A DNA stretch of 55,233 bases from Planctomycetota bacterium (GTDB lineage Bacteria; Planctomycetota; JAPUJT01): positions 1 to 55,233 of the forward strand of contig JAPUJT010000055.1 in assembly GCA_027296055.1 (NCBI GenBank), given 5' to 3'. A program made the translations under genes and the position numbers. Below, one piece after another: positions 32,186 through 42,253 of this stretch. The notes below the pieces were generated by a model that was given only the letters and a program-made list of their open reading frames with translations, was not told the origin of the DNA and searched no databases. How positions within the stretch are numbered: the first letter of the stretch is position 1; each line of letters starts with the position of its first letter.

Positions 32186-34179
32186 GATGCTTATCGAGCC
32201 CTGACCGTGTAATCCGACTCGGGCTCGCCCTGCTGATCGTGGTGTTCCTCGGCTCGAGCCTGCCGGCTCTCGCCAGGCCGAAGAAGTGGGCGGGAGAGGC
32301 CGTGATCCGGAGACAGCTGAAGAAGTCGAAGCGGAGCGGAGACTTCAAGAAGTTCGTCAAGACGTACAACAAGATGATCGGGACACGGGACTCCAGATAC
32401 CGCCTCGATCTGGTCAAGGCCATCCAGAAGAAACCCCTTTCGTTCCCCGCACGAGCCTACGCGCTCACCGACGCGGTTCATGCCGCCTTCACGGCCGGTC
32501 CGAAGGAGCCCCGCCGCGCTCTCGACCCGATCGGCGAGGCCCTGGACGTGAAGTTCGAACCGGCGGACCTTCCTGGTCTCGAAAAGGGTCTGGAGGGTGA
32601 AGCGCATCTGGATCAGCTGGAAGCCGTGGTGGAAGGGGCCGGGGAGCAAGCCCGCCTCGTCTTCGAGTCGATGAAGGAGAAGGAGCAAGTCCTCCTCGCT
32701 AGTCAGGTCCTTATCCTCACGGACCAGTTCCTTCAGCACATCTACCTGGATTCAGATCGAGTGAATTTCGAGGCCAACAAGCTGGCGGTCCGATGGGGGG
32801 GCAAGCTTGACTTCGCCGGGTTTCTCGCCGCCGTGGAGGGGATTTCCCGGCTCATCGAGCCGGAGTTCCTGGAGGGTTTCGTCCGGGATGTGAAGGGGAT
32901 GCCGCAATCCGAGGGGACCGACGGGGTGAAAGGCTCCGTGCTCCTGCGCCGGGAAACTCCTTGGGGACCGATGATCATCGGTGGCCCGGGCAGGAACGAG
33001 TACACCGGGTTCGCCGCCCTCATCATCGACATCGGTGGGGACGACACCTACACGGGCGCTCCGGGATCCGCCCTCGGGCCGGCGAGGCCGATCTCCATCA
33101 TCATCGATGTGTCGGGCAACGACGCCTACCGGTCCGAGGGGAGCGGGATCGCCTACGGGCAGATGGGGGTCGGCATCATATTCGATCTGGCGGGCAAGGA
33201 TGAATACGAAGGAGGCAGGAGGTCTCTGGGCTGCGGCCTCTTCGGCGTCGGGATCCTGTGGGACGCGGGCGGCAACGATACCTACATCGGCGCGGAATAT
33301 ACGCAAGGGGCCGCCGCTTTCGGGATCGGCGCCCTGATCGATCATGCGGGGGACGACATCTACCGGGCCGATCTTTACGCGCAGGGCTTCGGGCTCACGC
33401 GTGGCTTCGGTGTCCTTTGGGATGGGGCGGACGGGGACGACACGTACCGGTGCACAGGGAAGCACCCGAGCGTCTACCAGGATGAAGGGGAGTCCAACGG
33501 GATGGGCCAGGGGATCGGGATGGGGTTCCGGGGCGATCCGCTGAAAAACCAGGGTGTGGCGGCGGGGGGGATCGGCGCCCTCCTCGATGGTGGAGGGAAC
33601 GATCGATATCGGGCGGGGCAGTTCGGGCTGGGCTGTGGCTACTACTTCGGTCTCGGGATCGTGCGGGACCGGGGAGGCAGCGACGTCTACGAGGCGAGCC
33701 GATATGGCCTGGCCACCGGGGCGCACTGCGCCCTGGGGATCGTCATCGATGACGAGGGGAACGACCGCTATTCCGGACGAGGAGGGGCCAATCTGGCGGG
33801 AAATTGGGACCTGACGATCTCCTACCTGATCGATGGCGGCGGCGACGATTCGTACAAGGCCCCCGGACTCTCCATAGGGGCGGCCACGATCACGAGCCTC
33901 GCCGTCCTTTGCGATGCCGAGGGGTCCGACCGGTACGAATCGAAAGCGACGGATGTCCTTGGGCACGGGGGAAATCCTCAGGATGCCCGGCGCGGGGCCC
34001 TGTCGTTCGGTTTCCTGATGGATTTCGGAACGGGGAAGGATGAATACGTGTTCAAGGAGGGGAAGGGCTCGACGCCCCGCGGAGAGAAGATGTCCAACCT
34101 GAAGGTCAACAAGACGAACGACGGCCGCAATGAACTGGGCCTGGGCTATTTTCTCGATACGCCGAAAGCCTTCGAATAA
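32182..34179 (+). CDS. Exported protein with tandem Asp-x-Tyr (GGDDxY) repeats
   Basis: 665 residues from GTG 32182 (GTGA overlap with the peptidase). A signal peptide (about 12-31, L-G-L-A-L-L-I-V-V-F-L-G-S-S-L-P-A-L-A) precedes about 200 residues of helical sequence. From about 285 to 610 a 25-40 residue unit recurs at least nine times: [IL]-[IV]-D-x-[GA]-G-x-D-x-Y, then a Gly-rich turn with Q/A-x-G-x-G, e.g. D-I-G-G-D-D-T-Y-T-G, D-V-S-G-N-D-A-Y-R, D-A-G-G-N-D-T-Y-I-G, D-G-G-G-D-D-S-Y-K. The Asp-rich turns resemble calcium-binding beta-solenoid repeats. Surface or periplasmic; partner unknown. Confidence 0.8.
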   Translation: MRCLSSPDRVIRLGLALLIVVFLGSSLPALARPKKWAGEAVIRRQLKKSKRSGDFKKFVKTYNKMIGTRDSRYRLDLVKAIQKKPLSFPARAYALTDAVHAAFTAGPKEPRRALDPIGEALDVKFEPADLPGLEKGLEGEAHLDQLEAVVEGAGEQARLVFESMKEKEQVLLASQVLILTDQFLQHIYLDSDRVNFEANKLAVRWGGKLDFAGFLAAVEGISRLIEPEFLEGFVRDVKGMPQSEGTDGVKGSVLLRRETPWGPMIIGGPGRNEYTGFAALIIDIGGDDTYTGAPGSALGPARPISIIIDVSGNDAYRSEGSGIAYGQMGVGIIFDLAGKDEYEGGRRSLGCGLFGVGILWDAGGNDTYIGAEYTQGAAAFGIGALIDHAGDDIYRADLYAQGFGLTRGFGVLWDGADGDDTYRCTGKHPSVYQDEGESNGMGQGIGMGFRGDPLKNQGVAAGGIGALLDGGGNDRYRAGQFGLGCGYYFGLGIVRDRGGSDVYEASRYGLATGAHCALGIVIDDEGNDRYSGRGGANLAGNWDLTISYLIDGGGDDSYKAPGLSIGAATITSLAVLCDAEGSDRYESKATDVLGHGGNPQDARRGALSFGFLMDFGTGKDEYVFKEGKGSTPRGEKMSNLKVNKTNDGRNELGLGYFLDTPKAFE

Positions 34180-34186
34180 TCAGGGA

Positions 34187-35929
34187 TCACGGTCGGCGCG
34201 ACCCCGTTCGGATCTCGGTGAGCCCCTCCCCTTCGATGCAGCGATACCGCCGGTCCGCTTCGACGTCTGCAATGATCTCGACGGATCCCGAAGGCCATCG
34301 GATCTCCAGCCGATCGATCCGACGCTCCGCTCCCAGCCCGAGATGAATCCAGGGCTCTCTCTGGGAGAGATAGCTTCCCCCGGCCACCACTTCCCTCACC
34401 TTGTTCTCTCCGGCGATGCGAGCGAGGAGGCGCGCCCCTATCGCCGCTCTCGGCGGGTTCCCCACGAGGAGCATCAGCGTGACCCAATGGTTCTCGTGAT
34501 CGGTTCGATTCTCCAGGAGTTGCGCCCCATCGTTGCAATTGGTGACGAGGAGGTCCAGGTCTCCATCCAGGTCGAAGTCGGCGGCTGCCAGTCCCCGAGA
34601 GACCCTCCTCTCCAGGAAGGCCGGTCCCCCGCTGCCCGAGACATCCACGTAGGTCCCATCGCCCCGGTTGCGGAAGAGCTGATTCGGCTGACCATGGGTT
34701 TGATGCTCGTAGTAGAGGGCGATCCGATCCTGGATGTGCCCGTTGACGACTGCGATATCGAGAAACCCGTCCAGGTCCAGGTCGAGGAAGAGGGCGCCGA
34801 ACGCGAGGGGAGTGAGGCTCGGGGAGGCGAGGCCCGCCCGGTAGGTCCGGTTCTCGTAATAGCTCCCGGCCGCGTTTCGGTAGAGGCTGTTCGTCTCCAG
34901 AGCGAAGTTGGTGACGAAGAGGTCGAGCCATCCGTCCTCATCGTAATCGGCGGCATCCAGCCCCATCCCGGCCTCGGGCTCTCCCCCCTCACCATAGGCC
35001 GCGCCGAGGAGGACGCCCACCTCTTCGAAGGTCCCGTCGCCTAGATTCCGAAAGAGGAAGTTCGCCGTCGTGTCGTTGGCCACATAGATGTCGATGTCGG
35101 AGTCATTGTCGAAGTCGCCTCCCACCACGCCCAATCCCTTCCCATCCGGGCGGAGGAGTCCTGACGGCCGGGTCCAATCGATGAAGGTGCCGTCCCCGAG
35201 GTTCCGGAAGAAGACGTCCGCCGCCGCGTCGAAGTCCGAGATGTGACAGTAGGCCCGATAGCCGGGCTCCAGCCTCCCGCAGTAGCGATCCTCCTCGAGA
35301 GACAGGGCAATGTAGTTCACCACGTACAGGTCGAGCCAGCCGTCCTTGTCGACGTCCGCGAAGAGGCAAGAGGCCCCCCACTGGGGATCGGCCACGCCCG
35401 CTTGCGCCGCGACCTCTTCGAAGGTTCCATCCCCGCGATTCCTGTAGAGGACGTTGGGTCCGAGGTTGGTGACGTAGATGTCGGGGTCCCCGTCGTTGTC
35501 GTAGTCGGCCATCGCGCACCCCATCCCGTAGCCCGTGTCCCCGGTTCCGGACTGACGGGTCACGTCTTCGAAGGTGCCGTCCCCGTTGTTGTGGTAGAGG
35601 GCGTTGCGAGGAGGGTTCGGTCCGGGCTCACCCTCGAGCGATGCTCCGTTGACCAGGTAGATGTCCGGGTAGCCATCCCCGTCATAGTCGAAGAACCCCC
35701 CGCCGGAGCCCATCGTTTCCACGAGGAATTTCTTCTCGGTGGCGCCGTTGTGGTGTCGAAACTGGATCCCCGCCCGGGCGGTTATGTCGGAGAAGGAGAA
35801 GCCGGTCGGGGTCTTCCCGTCGGGAGGGACGACTGATGGGATACCTGTCGTCGTCGTACGCGACCTCCAGACCGTCCCGGCCAGGCCGCCCAGAGCGACG
35901 AGGAACAGGAAGAAAGCAGTCCGTCTCAC
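34187..35929 (-). CDS. CRTAC1-like FG-GAP/VCBS repeat protein with ASPIC/UnbV C-terminus
   Basis: 580 residues. A signal or anchor (5-20) is followed by F-x-D-I-T-A-x-A-G-I-x-F-x-H-x-N-G. FG-GAP/VCBS blades with D-Y-D-G-D-G-Y-P-D-I-Y, D-Y-D-N-D-G-D-P-D-I-Y, D-V-D-K-D-G-W-L-D-L-Y, D-F-D-N-D-S-D-I-D-I-Y and similar calcium-binding loops form a seven-blade propeller to about 460. The ASPIC/UnbV domain follows with P-R-A-A-I-G-A-R-L, G-G-S-Y-L-S-Q-R-E-P-W-I-H-L-G-L-G and L-E-I-R-W-P-S-G. These proteins are common in Planctomycetota and Acidobacteriota. ATGA-type overlap couples it to the TPR gene upstream. Confidence 0.92.
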   Translation of the reverse strand: MRRTAFFLFLVALGGLAGTVWRSRTTTTGIPSVVPPDGKTPTGFSFSDITARAGIQFRHHNGATEKKFLVETMGSGGGFFDYDGDGYPDIYLVNGASLEGEPGPNPPRNALYHNNGDGTFEDVTRQSGTGDTGYGMGCAMADYDNDGDPDIYVTNLGPNVLYRNRGDGTFEEVAAQAGVADPQWGASCLFADVDKDGWLDLYVVNYIALSLEEDRYCGRLEPGYRAYCHISDFDAAADVFFRNLGDGTFIDWTRPSGLLRPDGKGLGVVGGDFDNDSDIDIYVANDTTANFLFRNLGDGTFEEVGVLLGAAYGEGGEPEAGMGLDAADYDEDGWLDLFVTNFALETNSLYRNAAGSYYENRTYRAGLASPSLTPLAFGALFLDLDLDGFLDIAVVNGHIQDRIALYYEHQTHGQPNQLFRNRGDGTYVDVSGSGGPAFLERRVSRGLAAADFDLDGDLDLLVTNCNDGAQLLENRTDHENHWVTLMLLVGNPPRAAIGARLLARIAGENKVREVVAGGSYLSQREPWIHLGLGAERRIDRLEIRWPSGSVEIIADVEADRRYRCIEGEGLTEIRTGSRRP

Positions 35930-37065
35930 TCGGGCTCCTCCCCCAGGAGATCCTCGACCAGTTCGATGAGCGATCCGTTCCTGCCGGGGCCGGATTGGAT
36001 TCTCTTCTCCGCGAGGGCGACGGCCCTCTGGAAGCGGGGCGCGTCCGGGTCCGCCGCCGATGCCTGCTGGAACGTTCGGAGGGCTGCCTGGACCCGTCCT
36101 TGACCGAGCTGGGCCATCCCGCTCAGCCAGAGCGGGTCTGCCGATCCGGGGCGCAGAGCGGCCGCCTTGACCGATACCCTTTCCGCCTTCTGGAACTGGA
36201 GCGCCCCGAGGTGTTCCCGGCCCAACTGCTGGGAGAGGGCGAACAGCTGGGCATGGCTGGGATCCTCAGCGAACTCCTCACGGTAGTAGGTCCGCACGAG
36301 CTCTTCGAGACGTCCGATCTCGATCTGATGGTCCGCTATCCGTGCAGAGCGTTTCAGCTCCCTCTGCCCCTCCGGCGTCTTGCCCGATCGGATGAGCAGG
36401 TGGGCGAGGCGGTATCTCGCCTCGAGATGCTCCGGCCGGGCGAGCAGGCACTGTCTCAGCTCCACCTCCGCGGCGGCCGTCTCTCCGATCTCTGCGTAGG
36501 CCGTTCCGAGGAGCAAGTGAACATCCGGGTCTACGGGTTCGTGCAGGAGGGCCCGCCGCCCGGCGATCAGGGCTTCTTGGAACCGGTTGAGCTTGAGCTC
36601 GGCGAAACCGAGCCGCAGATGGGCCTGTCCGTCGTCCGGCAGGGCCTCGAGGGCCACGAGGTAGTCGGCCCGGGCCTCCCCATACTCTCCCATCGCCTCG
36701 CGCGTCATCCCCCGCTCGAGGTGGAGCCCGGCGTGGCGGGGATGGGACTCCACCGCCTGATCGAGGATGGTCATTGCCTTCTTCAGATTCAACTCTTTGC
36801 GATAGGAGGCGGCGATGTGGCGACTGACCTGTGGGTTACGAGGATCGATCCGCAGCGCATCCTCGAGCGCTGCGCGGCCTCGAACCGGTTTTCCCTCATC
36901 GATGAGGCGGATACCGTCGTCGAGGATCGCCCGGAGGCGAGCGTCTCCTTCGTGAAGCGTGGGGGCCGAGGCACCATCTTCGGGGCAGCCGAGTCTCAAG
37001 GACCCGGCGGCGACACCGATGCCGACGGCCGCGACGGAGATGACGATGAAGCGCAAGGCTTTCAC
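35926..37065 (-). CDS. TPR-repeat protein, membrane-anchored or exported
   Basis: 379 residues with an N-terminal hydrophobic segment (about 5-22) and a Cys-containing C-P-E-D-G start of the mature part. From about 45 to 370 the sequence is tetratricopeptide helices, with the consensus positions visible in A-L-E-D-A-L-R-I-D-P-R-N-P-Q, A-H-L-R-L-G-F-A-E-L, A-L-L-H-E-P-V-D-P-D-V-H-L-L-L-G and A-R-Y-R-L-A-H-L-L-I-R-S-G. CRTAC1-like and TPR genes frequently occur together; here they overlap by four bases. Probably a protein-interaction scaffold for the propeller protein. Confidence 0.85.
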   Translation of the reverse strand: MKALRFIVISVAAVGIGVAAGSLRLGCPEDGASAPTLHEGDARLRAILDDGIRLIDEGKPVRGRAALEDALRIDPRNPQVSRHIAASYRKELNLKKAMTILDQAVESHPRHAGLHLERGMTREAMGEYGEARADYLVALEALPDDGQAHLRLGFAELKLNRFQEALIAGRRALLHEPVDPDVHLLLGTAYAEIGETAAAEVELRQCLLARPEHLEARYRLAHLLIRSGKTPEGQRELKRSARIADHQIEIGRLEELVRTYYREEFAEDPSHAQLFALSQQLGREHLGALQFQKAERVSVKAAALRPGSADPLWLSGMAQLGQGRVQAALRTFQQASAADPDAPRFQRAVALAEKRIQSGPGRNGSLIELVEDLLGEEPE

Positions 37066-37170
37066 GGACTGATCATCGGCTGCCGGCGACGGGGTGTCAA
37101 CTCCCGCCGCTCCAGTGCAAGGATCGGCAGGCGTCGTCGCGGAGGCGCGAGATCGACGCCCGTCACGGGA

Positions 37171-38115
37171 TCACAGGAGGGCGGATATGAAGGAGCGGCT
37201 ATCGAAGACGGCGATATCCTCCGCCTGCTCGCCCAGTCCGACGAACTTGACGGGGAGCGCGAGCTGGTCCCGTATCGCGAGAATGATGCCCCCTTTCGCC
37301 GTCCCATCCAGCTTGGCGAGGAAGAGGCCCGTGACCTCGACCGCCTCCTTGAAGAGCTTGGCCTGAGAGATGGCGTTCTGTCCCGTCGTGGCGTCGAGGA
37401 CGAGGAGGACCTCATGCGGGGCGTCGGGGATCTTCCTCTGGATGACACGGTGGATCTTGGATAGCTCCCGCATCAGATTCTGGTGTGTATGAAGTCTCCC
37501 TGCCGTGTCGACGATGCAGACGTCCATTTTCCGAGCGATCGCGGCGTCGAGGGCGTCGAAGGTGACCGCCGCCGGGTCCGCGCCGCTGTGCTGCTTCACG
37601 ATGTCGACTCCGATCCGCTCGCTCCAGAGGGTGAGTTGCTCGACCGCCGCGGCGCGGAAGGTGTCCGAGGCGCAGAGGAGGACCTTTTTCCCCTCGTTCT
37701 TGAACAGGTAGGCCAGCTTGGCGATCGAGGTGGTCTTCCCCGTGCCGTTCACTCCTGCGACGAGGATGACGGTGGGCGGTTTCTCCGACTGGCGAATCTC
37801 CGGCTCGTCCTGGCCGATGAGATCGATCAGGTAGCTCCTCAGATAGTCGAGAGCGCCATCCGCCTTCCCGAAGGCATCGTTTCGGTAGGCTTCCTCCAGG
37901 TGATCCAGGATCTTCGTCGTCGTGGCCACGCCGACATCGGCGGTCATCAAGATCCCTTCCAGCTCGTCCCGGGTATCGCTGTCGAACTTGCGCCCGATGC
38001 CGAGCAAGTTCCGGATCTTGGAGAAGAATCGCGTCCGCGTCCTCTCCAGGCCATCCGCGAGAGCCTTGTCCTCTTTCTTCTTGTCCTTACGTCCGAATAG
38101 CTTTCTCAGGAGCAC
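37171..38115 (-). CDS. ftsY: Signal-recognition-particle receptor FtsY
   Basis: 314 residues: the N domain (about 10-95) and the SRP-type GTPase domain, G-V-N-G-T-G-K-T-T-S-I-A-K-L-A (P-loop), D-T-F-R-A-A-A-V-E-Q-L, D-T-A-G-R-L-H-T-H, and A-K-L-D-G-T-A-K-G-G (the usual Thr of TKLD is Ala). The C-terminal F-V-G-L-G-E-Q-A-E-D-I-A-V-F-D matches FtsY. The long acidic A domain is absent, as in many non-enterobacterial FtsY. It docks ribosomes carrying nascent membrane proteins to the SecYEG translocon with Ffh. Confidence 0.95.
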   Translation of the reverse strand: MLLRKLFGRKDKKKEDKALADGLERTRTRFFSKIRNLLGIGRKFDSDTRDELEGILMTADVGVATTTKILDHLEEAYRNDAFGKADGALDYLRSYLIDLIGQDEPEIRQSEKPPTVILVAGVNGTGKTTSIAKLAYLFKNEGKKVLLCASDTFRAAAVEQLTLWSERIGVDIVKQHSGADPAAVTFDALDAAIARKMDVCIVDTAGRLHTHQNLMRELSKIHRVIQRKIPDAPHEVLLVLDATTGQNAISQAKLFKEAVEVTGLFLAKLDGTAKGGIILAIRDQLALPVKFVGLGEQAEDIAVFDSRSFISALL

Positions 38116-38139
38116 GGCAAATTCCTCGTCGGGGACAGG

Positions 38140-38547
38140 CTACACCGAGCGGCGCGAGACGATCTTATCGAGGATGCCGTTCACGAAGGCGCCGCTCTCG
38201 GCCGAGCCATACCGCTTCGCCAGCTCGATCGCCTCGTTGATCGCGACCTTCGGCGGAACCTCGTCCACCCAACCGATCTCGTAGACGCCGAGCCGGAGGA
38301 CGTTACGGTCGATCGTGGGCATTCGATGCAGGTCCCAGTTCTCCGCCGCGTCCTGGATCTCACGATCGATCTCCTCTTGCCGGGCACGCACGCCGTCCAC
38401 GAGGGTCCGGGCGTGCACCCTCACATCCGCCGCCATCTCCTCCTGCGCCAGGAGGTCTGTCACTCCCGACTCGTCGATCTCTTCGCGCAGATCGATCTGG
38501 TACAGCGTCTTCAGGGCGATCTCCCGCGCTCGCGTCGGCTTTCTCAC
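38140..38547 (-). CDS. nusB: Transcription antitermination factor NusB
   Basis: 135 residues from GTG 38547, whose GTGA overlaps the ribH stop. All-helical NusB signature: A-R-E-I-A-L-K-T-L-Y-Q-I-D near the start, P-T-I-D-R-N-V-L-R-L-G-V-Y-E-I, K-V-A-I-N-E-A-I-E-L-A-K-R-Y-G and A-F-V-N-G-I-L-D-K-I at the end. NusB with S10 binds boxA in rRNA leaders. The ribH-nusB order is common. Confidence 0.93.
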   Translation of the reverse strand: MRKPTRAREIALKTLYQIDLREEIDESGVTDLLAQEEMAADVRVHARTLVDGVRARQEEIDREIQDAAENWDLHRMPTIDRNVLRLGVYEIGWVDEVPPKVAINEAIELAKRYGSAESGAFVNGILDKIVSRRSV

Positions 38548-39032
38548 GGCCGGTCGTCCTCCGACTCCTCCAGGCGGCGGAAGAGGTCGGCCATCTCGAG
38601 GGCGGCCCGGGCCGCATCGACTCCCTTGTGTCCTACCTTGCCCCCGGAGCGCTGCAGGGCCTGATCGGTGTTCTCGGTGGTGAGGACTCCGAAGATGACA
38701 GGCACGCTCGTCTCGAGGGAGACATCGGCGACGCCTCGCGCCACCTCCCGGCATATGTAATCGAAATGTGGAGTTTCCCCCCGGACGACCGCCCCGAGGC
38801 AGACAATGGCATCGTGCTCGTCGCTCTCGGCAAGGAGAAGCGCCGTCGCAGGGATCTCGAAGGAGCCAGGAACCCACGCCACGGTGATGTCCTTGTCGGC
38901 AACCCCCTGCTCTCGAAGCGCCTTCTCGCACCCTTCGAGCAGGCGCCGCGTGACGATCTCGTTGAACTTCGAGACCACGATAGCGACCCGCTTTCCTTTG
39001 CCGTCCGGTTCGCCCCGGAATTCTATGGCCAT
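38544..39032 (-). CDS. ribH: 6,7-dimethyl-8-ribityllumazine synthase
   Basis: 162 residues. Signature segments are V-S-K-F-N-E-I-V-T-R-R-L-L-E-G, V-P-G-S-F-E-I-P-A-T-A, C-L-G-A-V-V-R-G-E-T-P-H-F-D-Y-I-C, P-V-I-F-G-V-L-T-T-E-N and K-G-V-D-A-A-R-A-A-L-E-M. It condenses the ribityl-pyrimidine with 3,4-dihydroxy-2-butanone phosphate in riboflavin synthesis. The usual partner genes (ribBA, ribD, ribC) are not in the window. Confidence 0.95.
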   Translation of the reverse strand: MAIEFRGEPDGKGKRVAIVVSKFNEIVTRRLLEGCEKALREQGVADKDITVAWVPGSFEIPATALLLAESDEHDAIVCLGAVVRGETPHFDYICREVARGVADVSLETSVPVIFGVLTTENTDQALQRSGGKVGHKGVDAARAALEMADLFRRLEESEDDRP

Positions 39033-39068
39033 GCTCTTCGGTCTCTCATTCAGGGAGCTGGGGCGGCC

Positions 39069-40616
39069 CTATTCCCACTCGATCGTGCTCGGGGGCTTGG
39101 AGGAGATATCGTAGACGACCCGGTTCACCCCCCGAACCTCATTGATGATGCGATTGGACAACTTCGCCAGCAACGGGTAGGGGAGCCGGGCCCAGTCTGC
39201 CGTCATCCCATCCTCGCTCTCCACGGCTCTGAGGGCGACCACATTCTCGTACGTCCTCTGGTCACCCATCACGCCGACCGTGCTGACCGGGAGGAGCACG
39301 GCGAACGCCTGCCAGATGTCGTTGTACACGCCCGCAGCGCGAACCTCTTCCGTCACGATAAAGTCCGCATCTCGCAGTATCCGCAGGCGCTCCTCCGTGA
39401 CGTCGCCGATCACACGGACGGCCAGGCCCGGCCCGGGGAACGGGTGGCGTTCGACGATAGCGGGAGGGAGTCCCAGCTCTCGGGCGATCTTTCTGACCTC
39501 GTCCTTGAAGAGATCCTTCAGCGGTTCGATCAGCCGAAGGTTCAGGACATCCGGGAGGCCGCCCACGTTATGGTGGCTCTTGATCGTGGCGGACGGGCCG
39601 CCCAGCGGCGATGTGCTCTCGATCACGTCGGGATAGAGTGTACCCTGCGCGAGAAACTCGATTCCGGGCAACTTCTTCGCCTCGTCCTCGAAGATCTCGA
39701 TGAAGACGCGACCGATCGTCTTTCTCTTCTTCTCCGGGTCCGTCACGCCGGCCAGCTCTGTGAGGAAGCGGTCGCGGGCATCCACAAGGTGGAACTGCAG
39801 GGAGAATCGGTCGCGAAAGGCTTCTTCCACCTCCTCCCTCTCGCCCGTCCGGATCAGGCCGTTGTCCACGAAGATCGCGTGGAGCTGCGATCCGATCGCC
39901 TTGGCCAGCAACAGCGCGGCAACGGACGAATCGACCCCCCCCGAAAGCCCGAGGACCACCCCGGAGTCGCCGATCTCCGACTTGAGCGCTGCCACGGTAT
40001 CCTCGATGAACCGCCCCATCTCCCACCCGCCCTTGCATCGGCAAATCCGGAAGAGGAAGTTCTGGAGGATCTCCATCCCCTGCGGCGTGTGGCTCACCTC
40101 CGGGTGAAACTGGATGCCGTAGAATTCACTTTGTCTGTGGCGCACCGCCGCCAGGGGGCAATTGTCGGATGATGCGAGGACCTCGAAATCCCCGGTCAGC
40201 TCGGCCACCTGGTCTCCATGGCTCATCCAGACCTCGAAGCTGTCGTCCAGCCCCTCGAGAAGGTCATGGGACTTCTCGCGCTTGAGGATCGTGCCTCCGT
40301 ATTCACGGAGAGGGGCGGCGGAGACCTTCCCGCCGAGGTGCTGGCAGCCGATCTGCATCCCGTAGCAGACCCCGAGGATCGGCAGGTTCATCTGGAATAT
40401 CGCTTCATCACAGCGGGGGCCGGCCCCGTCGTAAACGCTTCCGGGACCGCCCGAGAGGACGATTCCATGGAGCGTCCCGTCCGCCTCCAGATCAGCCGGG
40501 CTCGAGTCGTGCGGAAGGATCCTGCAGTAGACGCCCAGCTCCCGGACGCGGCGAGCGATCAGCTGGGAGTACTGGGAGCCGAAATCGAGGATGGCGATCG
40601 TTTCCTTCTTTGCCAT
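39069..40616 (-). CDS. guaA: GMP synthase (glutamine-hydrolysing)
   Basis: 515 residues: class I glutamine amidotransferase domain (catalytic Cys84 in G-V-C-Y-G-M-Q, His in F-H-P-E-V-S-H-T) followed by the ATP pyrophosphatase domain (L-S-G-G-V-D-S-S) and the GMP-synthase dimerisation domain ([14 protein letters not shown], ending P-P-S-T-I-E-W-E). It converts XMP to GMP. Gap to guaB is 92 bases and contains a CTCGAC/GTCGAG hairpin without a T run, so guaB-guaA may form one transcript. Confidence 0.97.
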   Translation of the reverse strand: MAKKETIAILDFGSQYSQLIARRVRELGVYCRILPHDSSPADLEADGTLHGIVLSGGPGSVYDGAGPRCDEAIFQMNLPILGVCYGMQIGCQHLGGKVSAAPLREYGGTILKREKSHDLLEGLDDSFEVWMSHGDQVAELTGDFEVLASSDNCPLAAVRHRQSEFYGIQFHPEVSHTPQGMEILQNFLFRICRCKGGWEMGRFIEDTVAALKSEIGDSGVVLGLSGGVDSSVAALLLAKAIGSQLHAIFVDNGLIRTGEREEVEEAFRDRFSLQFHLVDARDRFLTELAGVTDPEKKRKTIGRVFIEIFEDEAKKLPGIEFLAQGTLYPDVIESTSPLGGPSATIKSHHNVGGLPDVLNLRLIEPLKDLFKDEVRKIARELGLPPAIVERHPFPGPGLAVRVIGDVTEERLRILRDADFIVTEEVRAAGVYNDIWQAFAVLLPVSTVGVMGDQRTYENVVALRAVESEDGMTADWARLPYPLLAKLSNRIINEVRGVNRVVYDISSKPPSTIEWE

Positions 40617-40708
40617 GAATCGAAAGGTCCGTTGGCTTGCCGCCGGAATGAACGGAATCGCTCGACCGGAATTGTCGAGTCAAGGATCTCGACCGCTCGC
40701 GGGAGACC

Positions 40709-42172
40709 CTACTCCAGAGAGTAGTTGGGGGCCTCCACGGTCACCGTGATGTTATGGGGGTGGTTCTCGACGAGGCTTGCGTGGGAAATGCGGATGAACT
40801 TCCCGTTGGCGCGCAGCTCCTCGATGTTCCCGGTCCCGCAGTACCCCATGCCTGCCTTCAGTCCGCCGACGAGCTGGTAGACGACTTCGTGAAGGGGGCC
40901 GCGTGTGGCGACTCTCCCCTCCACGCCCTCGGGGACGAGCTTACCACCGGGAGTGCTCTTGCGCTGACCGTAACGATCGCGCCCGCCCTCGCCTTCGAGC
41001 ATGGATCCGAGCGATCCCATTCCTCGGTACACCTTGAAGGACCGGCCCTTGTAGAGGACGATTTCCCCGGGGCTCTCGTCGACGCCCGCGAGGAGCCCCC
41101 CGAGCATCACGGCATGGGCCCCTGCCGCCACCGCCTTCGTGATGTCGCCAGAGTGGCGCACCCCTCCATCCGCGATCACGGGAACTCCCGTGCCTTGCGC
41201 CGCCTGGCTGCACTGGAAGATGGCCGTGACCTGGGGAACTCCCACGCCGGAGACGACCCGCGTGGTGCAGATCGAGCCGGGACCGATCCCCACCTTGATG
41301 GCGTCCGCCCCGGCGGCGATCAGGTCCTTGGCCCCTTCCTTAGCAGCCACGTTTCCGGCGATCACTTCGGCATCACACTTCTTCTTCAGGGCCTGGATCG
41401 TCTGGATCACTTTCGTCGAGTGGCCATGAGCCGTGTCGACGACGAGGATGTCGACGCCGCTCGCCACGAGAGCATCGGCCCGCTCCGGATCCTCCACGCC
41501 CACCGCGGCTCCGACACGCAGCCGTCCCCTCGAATCTTTCGATGCGTTGGGGAACCTCTGGGTCTTGGAAATGTCCTTGATCGTGATCAGCCCCTTGAGC
41601 TGCCCGTTTCCGTCCGTGAGCAGGAGCTTCTCCACCTTCTCCCGGTGGAGTATCTCCTTGGCCTCTTCGAGGCTCGTCTCGGACGGAGCCGTCACGAGGC
41701 GGTCCTTGGTCATCACCTTCGAAACCTTGGTATCCAGGCTCTTGTGGAAGCGAAGATCGCGCTTGGTGAGGATACCGACGAGACGGCCACCACTCTCCAC
41801 CACGGGCAGGCCCGAGATGTTGTAGGTCGACATGATCTCCTTCGCGCGCCCGGTTGTTTCCGAAGGGGAGAGTGTCACCGGGTCGAAGATCACGCCGTAC
41901 TCGGAGCGTTTCACCTTCTCCACTTCCATCGCCTGCGCCTCGATGGAGAGGTTTCTGTGAATGAAACCAACTCCACCCTCCTGGGCGATGGCGATGGCAA
42001 GCCGCGATTCGGTCACCGTGTCCATGGCGGCGGAGCAGATGGGGATGTGAATGCGGATCCGTCGGGTTAGCTGGGTGGAGACGTCGGCCTCGCTGGGCTT
42101 GACGTCGGAGCGCGCAGGGAGCAAGAGGACATCATCAAAAGTAATTCCCTCGCCGACTAGCTTGCTTTCCAT
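40709..42172 (-). CDS. guaB: Inosine-5'-monophosphate dehydrogenase
   Basis: 487 residues. A TIM barrel with two CBS domains inserted (about 95-215: [13 protein letters not shown] and V-E-K-L-L-L-T-D). The catalytic loop [11 protein letters not shown] carries the active-site Cys, followed by [10 protein letters not shown] and the Arg-Tyr flap. It oxidises IMP to XMP, the rate-limiting step to guanine nucleotides; CBS domains bind purine nucleotides for regulation. Expression may be controlled by the leader hairpins described separately. Confidence 0.97.
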   Translation of the reverse strand: MESKLVGEGITFDDVLLLPARSDVKPSEADVSTQLTRRIRIHIPICSAAMDTVTESRLAIAIAQEGGVGFIHRNLSIEAQAMEVEKVKRSEYGVIFDPVTLSPSETTGRAKEIMSTYNISGLPVVESGGRLVGILTKRDLRFHKSLDTKVSKVMTKDRLVTAPSETSLEEAKEILHREKVEKLLLTDGNGQLKGLITIKDISKTQRFPNASKDSRGRLRVGAAVGVEDPERADALVASGVDILVVDTAHGHSTKVIQTIQALKKKCDAEVIAGNVAAKEGAKDLIAAGADAIKVGIGPGSICTTRVVSGVGVPQVTAIFQCSQAAQGTGVPVIADGGVRHSGDITKAVAAGAHAVMLGGLLAGVDESPGEIVLYKGRSFKVYRGMGSLGSMLEGEGGRDRYGQRKSTPGGKLVPEGVEGRVATRGPLHEVVYQLVGGLKAGMGYCGTGNIEELRANGKFIRISHASLVENHPHNITVTVEAPNYSLE

Positions 42173-42225
42173 GCTCCCCTAGGCACGCCTCTTGCCGCCG
42201 GCAAGCGGCGGAATTGAAACGGAAG

Positions 42226-42253
42226 ATGGTACATATTCTGGCCCTGGAGTCAA
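42226..42253 (-). promoter_or_regulatory. Promoter for guaB, with hairpin leader
   Basis: On the minus strand TTGACT (42253-42248), 16-base spacer, TACCAT (42231-42226). The -35 overlaps the stop of the RimK-like gene. Between it and guaB are two mutually exclusive hairpins, CTTGCC/GGCAAG (42191-42205) and CCGCCG/CGGCGG (42195-42211). Confidence 0.5.
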
